A stretch of 64,000 nt of DNA from Verrucomicrobiota bacterium (lineage in GTDB: Bacteria; Verrucomicrobiota; Verrucomicrobiia; Opitutales; Puniceicoccaceae). The stretch covers positions 45,795 to 109,794 of the forward strand of contig JBCDMB010000009.1 of the NCBI GenBank assembly GCA_038744685.1, read 5' to 3'. Positions 8,558-16,757 of this stretch are shown one piece after another (the first letter of the stretch is position 1; every line of letters starts with the position of its first letter). The notes under the pieces were generated by a model that saw only the letters and a list, made by a program, of their open reading frames with translations, did not search any database and had not been told where the DNA came from. A program made the translations under genes and the position numbers.

Positions 8558-8634
8558 GCGTGGCTAGCTCAATTGGATAGAGCACCTGACTACGGATCAG
8601 GAGGTTGGGGGTTCGACTCCCTCGCCGCGTGCCA
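8558..8634 (+). tRNA. tRNA-Arg (anticodon ACG)
   Basis: A 77-nt cloverleaf with encoded CCA. Acceptor GCGTGGC pairs with GCCGCGT (two G-U pairs). The anticodon arm is CCTGA, loop CTACGGA, TCAGG, so the anticodon is ACG (A34 normally edited to inosine). The T arm contains GTTCGACTC. Confidence 0.97.
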
Positions 8635-8818
8635 GTTTGCACTTTGTAGGTTCTACCGCTGGCAGGCGGTAGGCCGAGGACGGGGGAAAGTAGAATTCCT
8701 GAGTGGCCCAGATTCCCAATCACAGGGAGGCAGATTACCATGATCTAAACGTCACTGTTCAGAAGAGAAAAGGAACTCGACCTCACCACTTTCGAGCGGA
8801 GCGACACGCAACCGAATG

Positions 8819-8945
8819 GGCGCAGCAAAGAGCACAAAAGGCACGAAGAAGGGAATGAAAGAAGAATCCATCCAGACGCAGACCGGTGGCTCTGGGTGCC
8901 CTGCGCCTCTGTGTGAGAGTTGCGTTTTGCATCTGCCTCTCAGTG
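8819..8945. repeat. degenerate intergenic repeat (AAAGAGCACAAAAGGCACGA / CTGCGCCTCTGTGTGAGAG arms)
   Basis: The left part (GCAAAGAGCACAAAAGGCAC) and right part (CCTGCGCCTCTGTGTGAGAG) recall the widespread AAGAGGCGCAAAG / CTTTGCGCCTCTTTG inverted intergenic repeats. Short open frames across it look like chance. Apart from this I see nothing in the 8635-9065 gap between tRNA-Arg and the minus-strand PEP-CTERM gene. Confidence 0.35.
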
Positions 8946-9065
8946 AACCCATTTGCCAGCACTCGGAACGAGGCGGAGCAGGTCAACCCGTTACCGATCC
9001 CAAGAAATTCTAGTAACCAACGGGACCAGGAACCCCACTGGCGGGTTGTCTGTCCTTTACGAACG

Positions 9066-9701
9066 TTATCGTACGGATCGTCTGCGCCGGAGTCCGACAG
9101 CAGCCAGACCGAAAAGACCCGCAGCGAATGCGAAAGAACCCGCCTCGGGAATTACGGTGACGGTAAAAGGGGCAGTGGTGGTGCCGCTTGTCCCATTCTG
9201 GGCGTTACCGACGAAAGTGCCCAAGCCAAGAGTCCAAAGACTCGCACTTGCAGTGCCAGATTGATCTGTTAGGCTCAGAGGACCACCGGTTACCGGTGCT
9301 GACGCACTTAGATCAAACCGAAGGCCGAGGATTGATCCAGAGGTTTCAGTCCCTGATGACAGTTCGTCGATGGTGACCCCCGCTGCAGTCCCTTGAAATA
9401 GGTTTACCTCAGAATCGAGGGAGAGTAAAAAACTACGAATAGAAAGAAGATCAACAAATGGGAGGCCGAAATCCCAACCATACTGCATTTGAAAGACGCT
9501 GACCCGTCTGATCCCTGGACCCTGTTCGGTGGGAGCCGTTTCCAAAAGCTGAAAATCCCCCGTGACGTTATTGTAAGTCAGATTGATGTTCCCACTGGAT
9601 GGAGAAACCCAAAATAGGGTCGCTAAGGCAATCAGCGAAGTGCCTACAAGACTATGACGAGAGCTAACCACTTCAAGAATAGCGGTAATTAACCTGGTCA
9701 T
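9066..9701 (-). CDS. PEP-CTERM secreted protein, ITYNNVTGDY family
   Basis: A 211-residue exported protein on the strand opposite to its relatives. Signal peptide MTRLITAILE followed by a hydrophobic core; mature region starts near NINLTYNNVTGDF. Internal match TDQSGTASASLWTLGLGTFVG to the 7583 protein (FDGSSGTVASGLWTAGLGDF). The C-terminal sorting signal is VIPEAGS, helix, RRRRSVR. ATG 9701 gives the normal signal peptide; the frame is open 54 codons further, but that part reads like non-coding sequence. Divergent placement suggests a rearranged duplication. Confidence 0.8.
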   Translation of the reverse strand: MTRLITAILEVVSSRHSLVGTSLIALATLFWVSPSSGNINLTYNNVTGDFQLLETAPTEQGPGIRRVSVFQMQYGWDFGLPFVDLLSIRSFLLSLDSEVNLFQGTAAGVTIDELSSGTETSGSILGLRFDLSASAPVTGGPLSLTDQSGTASASLWTLGLGTFVGNAQNGTSGTTTAPFTVTVIPEAGSFAFAAGLFGLAAVGLRRRRSVR

Positions 9702-9902
9702 CTTTATCAAGCATAATTGTCCCATTTCTTTACTCAAAATGGACGGGTTTAGAGTATTAGAGAGCTTTGGAGGACACGTCCGAAACCAGAAAGCCGTAGC
9801 GGTCCAGTTTTGATCCCGGTCCCACCGAAACCAATAAGGCTTTTCAGGTCCGATATTTGTCAACTTGGCCGGGACTCCGATTCGGAGTGATTACCGAAAG
9901 AT

Positions 9903-10102
9903 TTTTGCATGGATTCTCAGGATTGTGGAATCCCAGTCTTAATCTTAATCGGCTCTGTCAGTATTCGATTTCGATTTCGATTCTCTCATCCGCGTGTATC
10001 CATGTTCATCCATGCCACGAACTTTTGCATGGATTGACATGGATATTTCAGGATCTCGATCGTAATCCTAATCGTGCTCATAATCTTAATCGGCTTTGTT
10101 AG
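9903..10102. repeat. two-unit intergenic repeat with TTAATC motifs
   Basis: Two related units (9903-9961 and 10023-10102). Each begins TTTTGCATGGATT and ends TAATCTTAATCGGCTYTGTYAG. Unit 2 carries ATCGTAATCCTAATCGTGCT before the end. The stretch between has a GATTTCGATTTCGATT run and TTCATCCATG motifs, and 10250-10290 has a weaker relative. These fill the 686-bp gap 9702-10387, which holds no credible gene. Confidence 0.65.
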
Positions 10103-10185
10103 GGAGTGGTCCTTCAAAAGGAGTGATCGAGGAAGCCGATCTTTCCGTTTCTAAAACCAGAGTTGGAAAGCAGATTGTGCATCTT

Positions 10186-10217
10186 CGATTAGGATTATGA
10201 TTACGAGTACGATTAAG
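10186..10217. repeat. GATTA/TTAATC repeat, inverted copy
   Basis: CGATTAGGATTATGATTACG continuing to GATTAAG is the reverse-complement orientation of the motif at 10050-10095. It lies in the same gene-free gap, just upstream of the ABC transporter. Confidence 0.6.
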
Positions 10218-10387
10218 AGAAAAATGGAGAAGCAATCATCGTCTTCATCGATGTTCATTCATGCGAACCTCTACTGCGTGGATTGACAGGAATGTTCCAT
10301 ATGAGGGGAGGGGAAAAGATTTCCTCTCTGATCGGGTGAAATGGTCTCACTCTTTATCGATTTCTGCTTTTCCTGAGTTCCTGAGGG

Positions 10388-11266
10388 ATGATAGCGTTTT
10401 TACCAATGGAAAGTGCGATTACCTTGAAAAAGCTCCGGAAGGTGTTTCGCAGCGGGGCGGTTCGAATTTCTTCGGTGACCGCCCTCGAGGGATTGGATTT
10501 GGAGGTACGACAAGGGGAGGTCTTTGGCCTTCTTGGGCCGAATGGTTCGGGCAAAAGCACGACGATCAAGATTTGTCTCGACCTGGTGCGGCCGACTTCA
10601 GGGGAGTGCCTGGTCTTCGGTGGGAAGACTTCGGTTCCTGAGTCGCGGAAGCGGATTGGATATGTTCCGGAAGCTCCTTTCTTCTACGGCTACCTATCAG
10701 GGGAGAATTTGGTGAAATCGATGGGCCGGTTTTCTGGGCTGTTAGGGGCCGACTTGGACAAGCGGACCGAAAAGGTGATCGAGACGGTTGGCCTGCAAGG
10801 TGCAGAGAAGCGACCGATCCGCACCTACTCGAAGGGGATGCTGCAGCGTTTGGGCCTGGCGCAGGCGTTGGTTCATGATCCTGATTTGATCATTCTGGAT
10901 GAGCCAACGGCTGGGGTAGATCCAATCGGGGCGAGGCAAATTACCGATATGATCCGTTTGCTGAAATCGGAGGGTAAGACGGTGCTCTTGTGTTCTCACC
11001 TTCTCAGTCAGGTGGAGACGGTCTGCGATCGCGTGGCCATCCTTCATCGTGGGAAAATGCTCGCTGAGGGGACGATGGAGTCCCTCCTTCAGGACAGCCG
11101 CGAAAAGCCCTCTCTGGTTTACCGCAATTCTAACGATCTTGCTCGCGCTCGCAGCCTAGCGGAGGAGGAGGGCTTGTCCGTGGAAGAGGGGAGAGAGTCA
11201 GCACGATCTTTGGAAGAGGTGTTTGTGAATTTGGTCCGGGAGGGCGATCGGGAGGGCGGTTCATGA
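10388..11266 (+). CDS. ABC-2 type exporter, ATP-binding subunit
   Basis: Cytoplasmic ATPase of a two-gene ABC-2 exporter (CcmA/NosF-like group). Of 292 residues, Walker A is GPNGSGKST (50-58), the signature is YSKGMLQRLGLAQAL (147-161), Walker B is LIILDEP (167-173) and the H-loop SH is at 203-204. The C-terminal 60 residues form the small extra domain common in ABC-2 ATPases. ATG 10388 follows a GAGGG directly; an alternative ATG is at 10406. The stop overlaps the permease start (ATGA at 11263), so the two are translationally coupled. Substrate unknown. Confidence 0.92.
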   Translation: MIAFLPMESAITLKKLRKVFRSGAVRISSVTALEGLDLEVRQGEVFGLLGPNGSGKSTTIKICLDLVRPTSGECLVFGGKTSVPESRKRIGYVPEAPFFYGYLSGENLVKSMGRFSGLLGADLDKRTEKVIETVGLQGAEKRPIRTYSKGMLQRLGLAQALVHDPDLIILDEPTAGVDPIGARQITDMIRLLKSEGKTVLLCSHLLSQVETVCDRVAILHRGKMLAEGTMESLLQDSREKPSLVYRNSNDLARARSLAEEEGLSVEEGRESARSLEEVFVNLVREGDREGGS

Positions 11267-12060
11267 AGGGGCTTAAATCTCTTTGGCTGATCGCGCGGCA
11301 TACTTGGACCGAGGTGGTGCTATCTCGGGTGTTTACCATCTTCGGTCTATTGGCGGCTGGGCTGATCGGTGCGTCGCTTTTTCTGACCGATTTCCATTTT
11401 GGATCCGCGGAGATTCGCTTTATCAACGATCTTGGGCAGGGGGCGATTTCGTTGTTCGGGTCGATTTTGGTCGTTACCCTCGGGGCCCAGCTCTTTTTTC
11501 GCGAGATCGAGCAGCGCACGGTTCTGCCGATTCTGGCGAGGCCTGTGACGCGGTCCCAGTTTTTGGTCGGAAAGTTCTTGGGAACCCTTGCGCCGATTCT
11601 CGTCTTCGTTTTTGGGATGCTCCTCTTGCTGAGTGCATTGCTCTGGTGGCGAAGCCAAACATTGACGGATGATCCCTCGATCAATCGAGCGACACTGGAG
11701 GGCGTTCTTGGGGAGGCATGGGTAGCAGGCCTCTTCCAAGTCTTCAAATTCTTCGTCCTCGCCAGTATGGTATTTGCGGTAGCCTCTTTTGCTCAGTCGT
11801 TTAGTTACACGGTCTCCATGGGATTCGCCCTGTTCTTCGCCTCCCATTTGGTCCACCTGGCGGTCGATTTTTACCAGGAGGGAGAGACCCTATTTTCGCG
11901 ATCATTGGCGTTTTTCTTCGCCTATGCCCTCCCCGATTTCAGGATCTTCAACGAGCCGTCTCTTGATCCGGCTTATTGGAAGGTGCTTGGATATGCGGCA
12001 ATCTATTCAGTGGCGTATTTGGGAATCGCGGTCGGTTTTTTCCAGAAGCGGGAGTTGTAG
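11263..12060 (+). CDS. ABC-2 type exporter, membrane subunit (NosY-like)
   Basis: A 265-residue membrane protein with about six hydrophobic helices, beginning near residues 15-38 (cytosolic MKGLKSLWLIARHTW, then VFTIFGLLAAGLIGASLFL). It has the motif FREIEQRTVLPILARPVTR at about 82-100, typical of NosY/YhaP-like ABC-2 permeases. The ATGA overlap with the ATPase shows that they act as one transporter. A membrane-anchored TPR-like protein follows 138 bp later, after a repeat, and may be part of the same system. Substrate cannot be inferred. Confidence 0.9.
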   Translation: MKGLKSLWLIARHTWTEVVLSRVFTIFGLLAAGLIGASLFLTDFHFGSAEIRFINDLGQGAISLFGSILVVTLGAQLFFREIEQRTVLPILARPVTRSQFLVGKFLGTLAPILVFVFGMLLLLSALLWWRSQTLTDDPSINRATLEGVLGEAWVAGLFQVFKFFVLASMVFAVASFAQSFSYTVSMGFALFFASHLVHLAVDFYQEGETLFSRSLAFFFAYALPDFRIFNEPSLDPAYWKVLGYAAIYSVAYLGIAVGFFQKREL

Positions 12061-12084
12061 AGTATGATGATAGGGGACGTTTCT

Positions 12085-12190
12085 CAGATTCAGATTCGAA
12101 ATCCAAATCGCTATCGAAATCGAAAGTTTCACCTGCCTTTTTGTGATGGTCCTGGGTTACAAGACATGATTTCGATCGCGATTTCGATTT
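12085..12190. repeat. paired inverted AATCGAAA/TTTCGATT repeats
   Basis: CAGATTCAGATTCGAAATCC continuing to ATCGAAATCGAAAG (12085-12126) faces GATTTCGATCGCGATTTCGA (12168-12187). These arms can pair and would place a large hairpin between the ABC permease and the next gene, whose AAGAGG ribosome site starts right after. Related in style to the TTAATC repeats. Confidence 0.5.
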
Positions 12191-12198
12191 AAGAGGTT

Positions 12199-12963
12199 AT
12201 GTGGCGTTTCCCCCCTCTACTTGTCCTCATTTTGATCAGCTTTCTTGTGGGAGCAGTGACAGTTCCTCTGCGGACTGCGATTGAGCCGCCTGCGCAGGAC
12301 CTCAGCCAACTAGATGGTCTCGGGCAGTCGGTCTTGATAGGATCGCTCGGTGGCTTGCGGGCATTGGCTGCGGATTTTCTCTGGCTGCGGGCGAATTACT
12401 ACTGGCAGGAGAAGAATCATGGCTTGACTGAGACAACGGCAAGAGCAGTCACCCGGCTGCAGCCGAACTATCCTTATTTCTGGGTCGAGACGGCTCGGAT
12501 GATTGTGTATGATATGCCGGTTTGGAGGATGGGCCGGGATAAGCGGGCCCCTCCTTCGGTGGAAAAGCGAATACGCCGACAACAAGCAGAACGTGGATTA
12601 GATTTACTGAGCGAGGCGTCTGAGTTTATCCCTGAGTCCTCGGCAATTCCCGCCGAGAAAGCACGCATCTACTGGACGGTTTTGGATGAGCCTGAGGAAG
12701 CCCAAGAGTATTATGAAATCGCTTACGAAAAACCGGATCATCGAGCCTTGTACGCGCGCCTGAGAGCCGTAATATTGTTGGATCTTGGACGAACTCGAGA
12801 GGCAAAAGAGTGGTTGGAGCAGGTTTTGGCCAAAATGAATCCTGAAGATAGTCCCGGGCAGTATGCGATTATGGAAGGATATTTAGAGGACATAGCAGAG
12901 GGGCGGGATCCAAGGGGGGAAGCTAATGCGCCCCTTCCGTCCGGTTCGTCAGACGGGGTATAA
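12199..12963 (+). CDS. membrane-anchored TPR-like protein downstream of ABC exporter
   Basis: A 254-residue protein with an N-terminal membrane helix (about 5-24, signal-anchor) and helical repeats that look like degenerate tetratricopeptides. LGGLRALAADFLWLRANYYW at about 50-69 and LQPNYPYFWVETARMIVYDM at about 91-110 are the best recognisable blocks. TPR proteins serve as scaffolds, and here the position after an ABC-2 transporter suggests a periplasm-facing accessory. That role is inference. A good AAGAGG ribosome site precedes ATG 12199. Confidence 0.75.
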   Translation: MWRFPPLLVLILISFLVGAVTVPLRTAIEPPAQDLSQLDGLGQSVLIGSLGGLRALAADFLWLRANYYWQEKNHGLTETTARAVTRLQPNYPYFWVETARMIVYDMPVWRMGRDKRAPPSVEKRIRRQQAERGLDLLSEASEFIPESSAIPAEKARIYWTVLDEPEEAQEYYEIAYEKPDHRALYARLRAVILLDLGRTREAKEWLEQVLAKMNPEDSPGQYAIMEGYLEDIAEGRDPRGEANAPLPSGSSDGV

Positions 12964-13079
12964 GGATGCCAGTATTACCGCCTAGGCGATCACGGTTGCG
13001 ACAGATCCGGTTAAAGACAGAGGATGCAAGTCTTTGTAAAGGGCAACGAGGGTAGGAACGGGAATGGCACATCAACCTC

Positions 13080-13114
13080 CTAATCGTAATCCTACGCTTA
13101 ATCGTTATCGATTT
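13080..13114. repeat. TTAATC-type repeat
   Basis: CTAATCGTAATCCTACGCTT followed by AATCGTTATCG matches the motif seen at 10050 and 16555. It lies in the 12964-13452 gap, where I otherwise see only the 13361 repeat and the ribosome site of the following gene. Confidence 0.55.
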
Positions 13115-13360
13115 GATATGGCTCCTTGATCAATTGCTTTGATTTGGATTTTGCTTAAAAACCGAGCTTGGCTCTGGACGGAGTATTCCTAAATCTAGGT
13201 CGATCCAGTGGAGGGACGGTTTTTATCCAGTCCGCATTGTTTCCATGCTTTTTGGTCTAATTCGGAGCACTTCACAGAGCCGGGTCCATGAAGAGCCGGA
13301 GAAATACGGATCAACCCACCAGAAATCCTGACATCTTTCGACTATTTCCTGAAGCACGAA

Positions 13361-13390
13361 GCGATTACGATTACGATTATGATTATGAAT
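13361..13390. repeat. GATTAC tandem microrepeat
   Basis: GCGATTACGATTACGATTAT then GATTATGAAT: a run of near-identical 6-mers. If translated in the frame of the following gene it gives an odd Asp-Tyr repeat (DYDYDYDY). This supports placing that gene's start downstream of the repeat. Confidence 0.6.
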
Positions 13391-13452
13391 CTCGTTCAGG
13401 TGTCCCGATTGTTGAACTTAGGAAAGCTCTAACTGTACTCAGAGAGGATTCT

Positions 13453-14112
13453 ATGATCTATCAACGTTTTGGTAAGCGCCTTTTCGATTTAGTCTTGGGA
13501 GCGGTGCTTCTAGTCGCTCTCATCCCCCTATTTGTCTGCGTGGTTTGCGCAGTTTTTGCTGTTCTGGGAAGACCGATTTTCTTTTTTCAGGAGCGTCCGG
13601 GAATCAGGGGCGAGCTTTTTCGATTCGTGAAGTTTCGGTCGATGGCGGAGAAGCGTGACAAGGACGGGGCCGTTTTGTCGGATGAACAACGGCTGGGAAA
13701 GTTCGGGCGTTTTCTTCGGACAAGCAGCCTGGATGAGATTCCGGAACTGTTTCACGTGGTCTCTGGGAAGATGAGTCTAGTGGGTCCGAGGCCGCTGTTG
13801 CCTTCCTACGTGGATCGTTACACAGAGGAGCAGGCGAGACGGATGGAGGTTCGCCCGGGAATCACTGGATGGGCCCAGATCAACGGTCGAAATGAGGTAG
13901 AATGGGAAGAACGATTTGCGATGGACGTTTGGTACGTGGATCACGTGTCTTTGCGGCTCGACCTAAAAATACTCATTCTGACTATCGTCCGTGTGTTTCA
14001 GCGCAGAGGTATAAACGCGAGTAAACATGTTACGATGGAAGAGTTCATGGGATCAGACTTGGATTGCCCGAACTCGGATCGCAAGGCTTCGAACTCAATC
14101 ACAAAGCAGTGA
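13453..14112 (+). CDS. small-type sugar transferase (polyprenyl-phosphate phosphoglycosyl transferase)
   Basis: Transfers a sugar-1-phosphate from a nucleotide sugar to undecaprenyl phosphate, the first step of a surface glycan. The 219 residues show one reentrant/membrane helix (about 11-38), KFRSM (60-64), SSLDEIPEL with the catalytic Asp-Glu pair (94-95), VGPRPLLP and PGITGWAQINGRN (135-147), typical of PglC/EpsL-type enzymes. ATG 13453 is chosen because AGAGAGG stands before it and the protein then has normal length. An upstream ATG at 13288 would add 55 residues coded largely by an interspersed GATTAC repeat. No glycan cluster is adjacent. Confidence 0.9.
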   Translation: MIYQRFGKRLFDLVLGAVLLVALIPLFVCVVCAVFAVLGRPIFFFQERPGIRGELFRFVKFRSMAEKRDKDGAVLSDEQRLGKFGRFLRTSSLDEIPELFHVVSGKMSLVGPRPLLPSYVDRYTEEQARRMEVRPGITGWAQINGRNEVEWEERFAMDVWYVDHVSLRLDLKILILTIVRVFQRRGINASKHVTMEEFMGSDLDCPNSDRKASNSITKQ

Positions 14113-14130
14113 GTACCGACTCACCGCCGT

Positions 14131-14523
14131 TCAATCATCGCTATCCCGAAAGTTCACGACCGAGATTCCCTTTAGTGCCGAGTAGCGGCTTGGGGAACCG
14201 GTTAAGATCTTAAGGCCATGGTTTTTGGCGACAGCCGCCTCGATTGCGGTCTCCAAAGGCACGTCGTGACTGCGAAAAAAAGCTGCCGCTCTAGCGATCA
14301 AAGACTCATCGAATCCGATGACTGGAAAAGCCTTCAGAAAGCGCTCCACGATCTCCTCACTTTCGGCTCCGGATGAGGCAAGTAGGCGGATGCTGGTCGG
14401 AACACTGATTGCGAATGAGGAACGACTGTTAGCCTCAGCGAATTTGCGGGCTTCGCCGGTCTTCCCATCCAGGGATTCAGCCCAAACTTGCTCGACGAAG
14501 TCGATATCTGCCAAATAGTCCAC
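14131..14523 (-). CDS. PIN-like domain protein
   Basis: A 130-residue protein with the outline of a PIN domain. It has an N-terminal YLADIDFVEQVW strand with Asp residues, ISVPTSIRLLAS, a middle FPVIGFDESLIARAAAFFRS, and the C-terminal LKILTGSPSRYSALKGISVV strand that resembles the VapC ending. PIN domains are Mg-dependent RNases, many of them toxins. GTG start at 14523 with AGGAG upstream, nine bases after the stop of the acidic 14533 gene, so the pair is co-transcribed. The order fits an antitoxin-toxin module, but the partner does not look like a VapB. Catalytic residues are only partly evident. Confidence 0.55.
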   Translation of the reverse strand: MDYLADIDFVEQVWAESLDGKTGEARKFAEANSRSSFAISVPTSIRLLASSGAESEEIVERFLKAFPVIGFDESLIARAAAFFRSHDVPLETAIEAAVAKNHGLKILTGSPSRYSALKGISVVNFRDSDD

Positions 14524-14532
14524 GAAGGGAAC

Positions 14533-15231
14533 TTACTCCTTTGGCTTCTCCTCTTCCTCGTCCTCTTCTTCCTCGTCCCAGCGCATGGTGTCATCTTCCT
14601 CGATGGACTCTTCTTCACTACTCTCCAGCTCGTCAAAGCCATCCTTTACCGCTTCCTCCTCGGAACTACTCTTGGTCTCTTCGTCCGCTTCCAACTCGTA
14701 ACCTTCGGGCACATACTCGAGAATAGAAGTGAGCTCTTGGAAGGAGTGAGTCGCTCGACCTTCCAGTAAGTCACTGTTTTGCTGTTCCCGGATTTCCTCT
14801 TCCAGCTCTTCGACGGTTAGGTTTTGGCTGAATTCTATAAGGTCGTTCAACATTCTCACCCTGAGCCGGGTGATATGGTCAATAAAATCAGCGTAGGGTC
14901 CTTTCTCTTCGTCAATCACATCCGGGAGAGCGAACACCGGCTCGTCTGCTTCTAGTAGGGAGGTTCTCATCCGGATTAGACGGACCTGCCCTTCCTTGAC
15001 CTCTTTATCGATAGAAAAACCGAAGAAAGCGTTCTCAAAGAGCTGGGGATCAAGGTTATACTCCTGAAGAGGTTCCAGAAGGTCGATCACATGAGCGATC
15101 TGTCGAGGATCGATTATCCCGAGTCCGTCGACATCCCAGTGGATATCATCGCTGATCTCCTGCACCCACCAGTTGAGGTCTTTACCGAGGCGGGCGATAC
15201 ACCAGTTCAATTTTGGATTGGCCTGTGACAT
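14533..15231 (-). CDS. conserved hypothetical protein with acidic C-terminal tail
   Basis: A 232-residue protein I do not recognise. The first ~150 residues are mixed helix (LNWWVQEISDDIHWDVDGLG near 19-38; helical IDHITRLRVRMLNDLIEFSQ). The last ~60 are extremely acidic low complexity (runs of E and D ending EEEEDEEEEKPKE). The acidic tail suggests interaction with basic partners or a disordered regulatory tail. Co-transcribed with the downstream PIN-like gene and upstream-divergent from pyrD. Function not inferred. Confidence 0.6.
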   Translation of the reverse strand: MSQANPKLNWCIARLGKDLNWWVQEISDDIHWDVDGLGIIDPRQIAHVIDLLEPLQEYNLDPQLFENAFFGFSIDKEVKEGQVRLIRMRTSLLEADEPVFALPDVIDEEKGPYADFIDHITRLRVRMLNDLIEFSQNLTVEELEEEIREQQNSDLLEGRATHSFQELTSILEYVPEGYELEADEETKSSSEEEAVKDGFDELESSEEESIEEDDTMRWDEEEEDEEEEKPKE

Positions 15232-15331
15232 TATTAATTGGACGTATTAATTTTATCGTGGATGCAAACACAAAAGTGATTGCCGAAACCATTCTTTCCG
15301 AATCGGATGGCTGAACTGCTGCTGGGATCGA

Positions 15332-16378
15332 ATGGATATCTTCTACGAAAAATTGGTGAGGCCTCTCATCTTTCAACTGGATCCAGAAAAAGCTCACAGT
15401 CTTGGTCGAAGTGCTCTTCGTCTAGGCGGAAGTCTTGGACCTTTGACTCGGTTCATGACCAAGCGAAACCAGGGAGGTTTGAAACCAGTGGTGGTTGCGG
15501 GGATCGAGTTTCCGAATCGGGTGGGATTAGCCGCTGGGATGGACAAGGATGCGGAGTTTGTTCTAGGCACTGCGGCGACGGGCTTTGGCCACGTAGAGGT
15601 GGGAACGGTCACCCCAAAACCGCAGCCGGGAAATCCGCGCCCTCGTCTCTTTCGCTACCCTGCTGAGGAAGCTCTGATTAACCGCATGGGATTCAACAAT
15701 GGAGGGATGGAGGCGATGGCGGATCGCCTGAGACGTCTCCCTGCCAAGGGCTCCAGATCGTGTGTCGTGGGCATCAACATCGGGAAAAACCGGGATACGC
15801 CCCTCAGGCAAGCGGCGGACGACTACACGGCCTGTTTGCGTCATCTGAGGGAGTATGCCGATTACTTCACGGTGAACGTCAGCAGTCCCAACACACCGAG
15901 TCTGAGAGATCTCCAGGCGAAGGGTTTCCTGGGTGAGCTTTTGGGTGAAGTGTTGGCCGCAAACGAGAGTGGGGATGACAAAGGCCCGCCGATTTTTGTG
16001 AAGATCGCTCCCGACTTAAACTTCCACCAGATCGGAGAAATTCTTGAGGTAATTGAGGAGTGCGGTGCGGATGGAATCGTCGCAGCGAATACAAGCCTCG
16101 GCCGTGACGGACTCTCAGGTGGACGTTATCAAGAAGGTGGACTTTCCGGTCGCCCTATCGGCCACCGCGCAACGGAAGTGGTACGTTTTATCGGTCAGGA
16201 GACTCGCGGCCGTATGCCTTTGATCGGAGTCGGTGGGATTATGGATGCCGCCTCGGCCGGAGAAAAACTCGATGCAGGGGCCCACCTGATACAGGTATAC
16301 ACAGGGTGGGTCTATCGCGGACCGTTTTTCGCGAAGGAACTCGCCAAAGCCCTTCGTCTTTACGGCTCCCTTTGGTGA
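15332..16378 (+). CDS. pyrD: dihydroorotate dehydrogenase (quinone), class 2
   Basis: Oxidises dihydroorotate to orotate with quinone, the fourth step of pyrimidine synthesis, at the inner membrane. The 348 residues fit class 2: an N-terminal helical extension (DIFYEKLVRPLIFQLDPEKAH, 2-22) for membrane association, GLAAGMDKDA (65-74), a glycine/FMN region INRMGFNN (116-123), and VNVSSPNTPSLRDLQ (181-195) with the catalytic serine. The C-terminal IGVGGI phosphate-binding motif is present. The stop lies two bases before the 3' end of a tRNA-Gly gene on the other strand. Confidence 0.95.
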   Translation: MDIFYEKLVRPLIFQLDPEKAHSLGRSALRLGGSLGPLTRFMTKRNQGGLKPVVVAGIEFPNRVGLAAGMDKDAEFVLGTAATGFGHVEVGTVTPKPQPGNPRPRLFRYPAEEALINRMGFNNGGMEAMADRLRRLPAKGSRSCVVGINIGKNRDTPLRQAADDYTACLRHLREYADYFTVNVSSPNTPSLRDLQAKGFLGELLGEVLAANESGDDKGPPIFVKIAPDLNFHQIGEILEVIEECGADGIVAANTSLGRDGLSGGRYQEGGLSGRPIGHRATEVVRFIGQETRGRMPLIGVGGIMDAASAGEKLDAGAHLIQVYTGWVYRGPFFAKELAKALRLYGSLW

Positions 16379-16380
16379 TT

Positions 16381-16456
<76 letters not shown>

Positions 16457-16554
16457 GTCAAACGAACAGAAAAGAGGGATTCCCTGTAGTTCGTCAATCC
16501 AGAAAAAAACGGTCATCAAGGCGGGGGGGTGCAGTTTTTTTGCAGGGTTTTCTT

Positions 16555-16621
16555 CTTAATCGTAATCGTGCTCATAATCTTAATCGCAGGAAATAGAATT
16601 ATGAGTACGATTAAGATTAAG
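16555..16621. repeat. TTAATC repeat forming a 24-bp inverted pair
   Basis: CTTAATCGTAATCGTGCTCA+TAAT (16555-16578) is matched on the opposite strand by the arm at 16598-16621, with 22 of 24 positions pairing and a 19-nt loop that itself starts CTTAATCG. Best-formed member of the TTAATC family in this window. It lies between tRNA-Gly and parB in a region without a gene. Confidence 0.7.
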
Positions 16622-16704
16622 ATAAAATCCATATGGAGTACACCGTAGAGTTGATTGTAACCCATCAGCGGGCCAAATGGAGAATTGATGTTCGTTGATT
16701 CTGC

Positions 16705-16729
16705 GGGAGGGACTACGTCCTCGTGGACC
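16705..16729. repeat. REP-like hairpin element, copy C
   Basis: GGGAGG followed by stem CTACG (16713-16717), loop TCCT, CGTGG (16722-16726), bracketed by GGA/ACC. Same layout and same TCCT loop as the hairpin at 4669-4688 but a different stem sequence. A second possible hairpin (GGAGTG...CACTCC) follows. Both lie just past the parB stop and could act as its terminator. Confidence 0.5.
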
Positions 16730-16757
16730 GCTGGCCGGAGTGTTCGCCCGGCACTCC

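Noticed and set aside
8886..9272. plus-strand frames opposite the 9066 PEP-CTERM gene
   Set aside because: They run through a repeat and the antisense of a supported gene; no protein features.
11130..11747. 205-codon antisense frame across the ABC exporter genes
   Set aside because: Arg/Ser/Pro-rich shadow of the real genes on the other strand.
13748..13763. TGTTTCACGTG, the left 11 bases of a ParB parS site (TGTTTCACGTGAAACA)
   Set aside because: The right half does not match and it lies inside the sugar transferase coding region, so it is probably chance.
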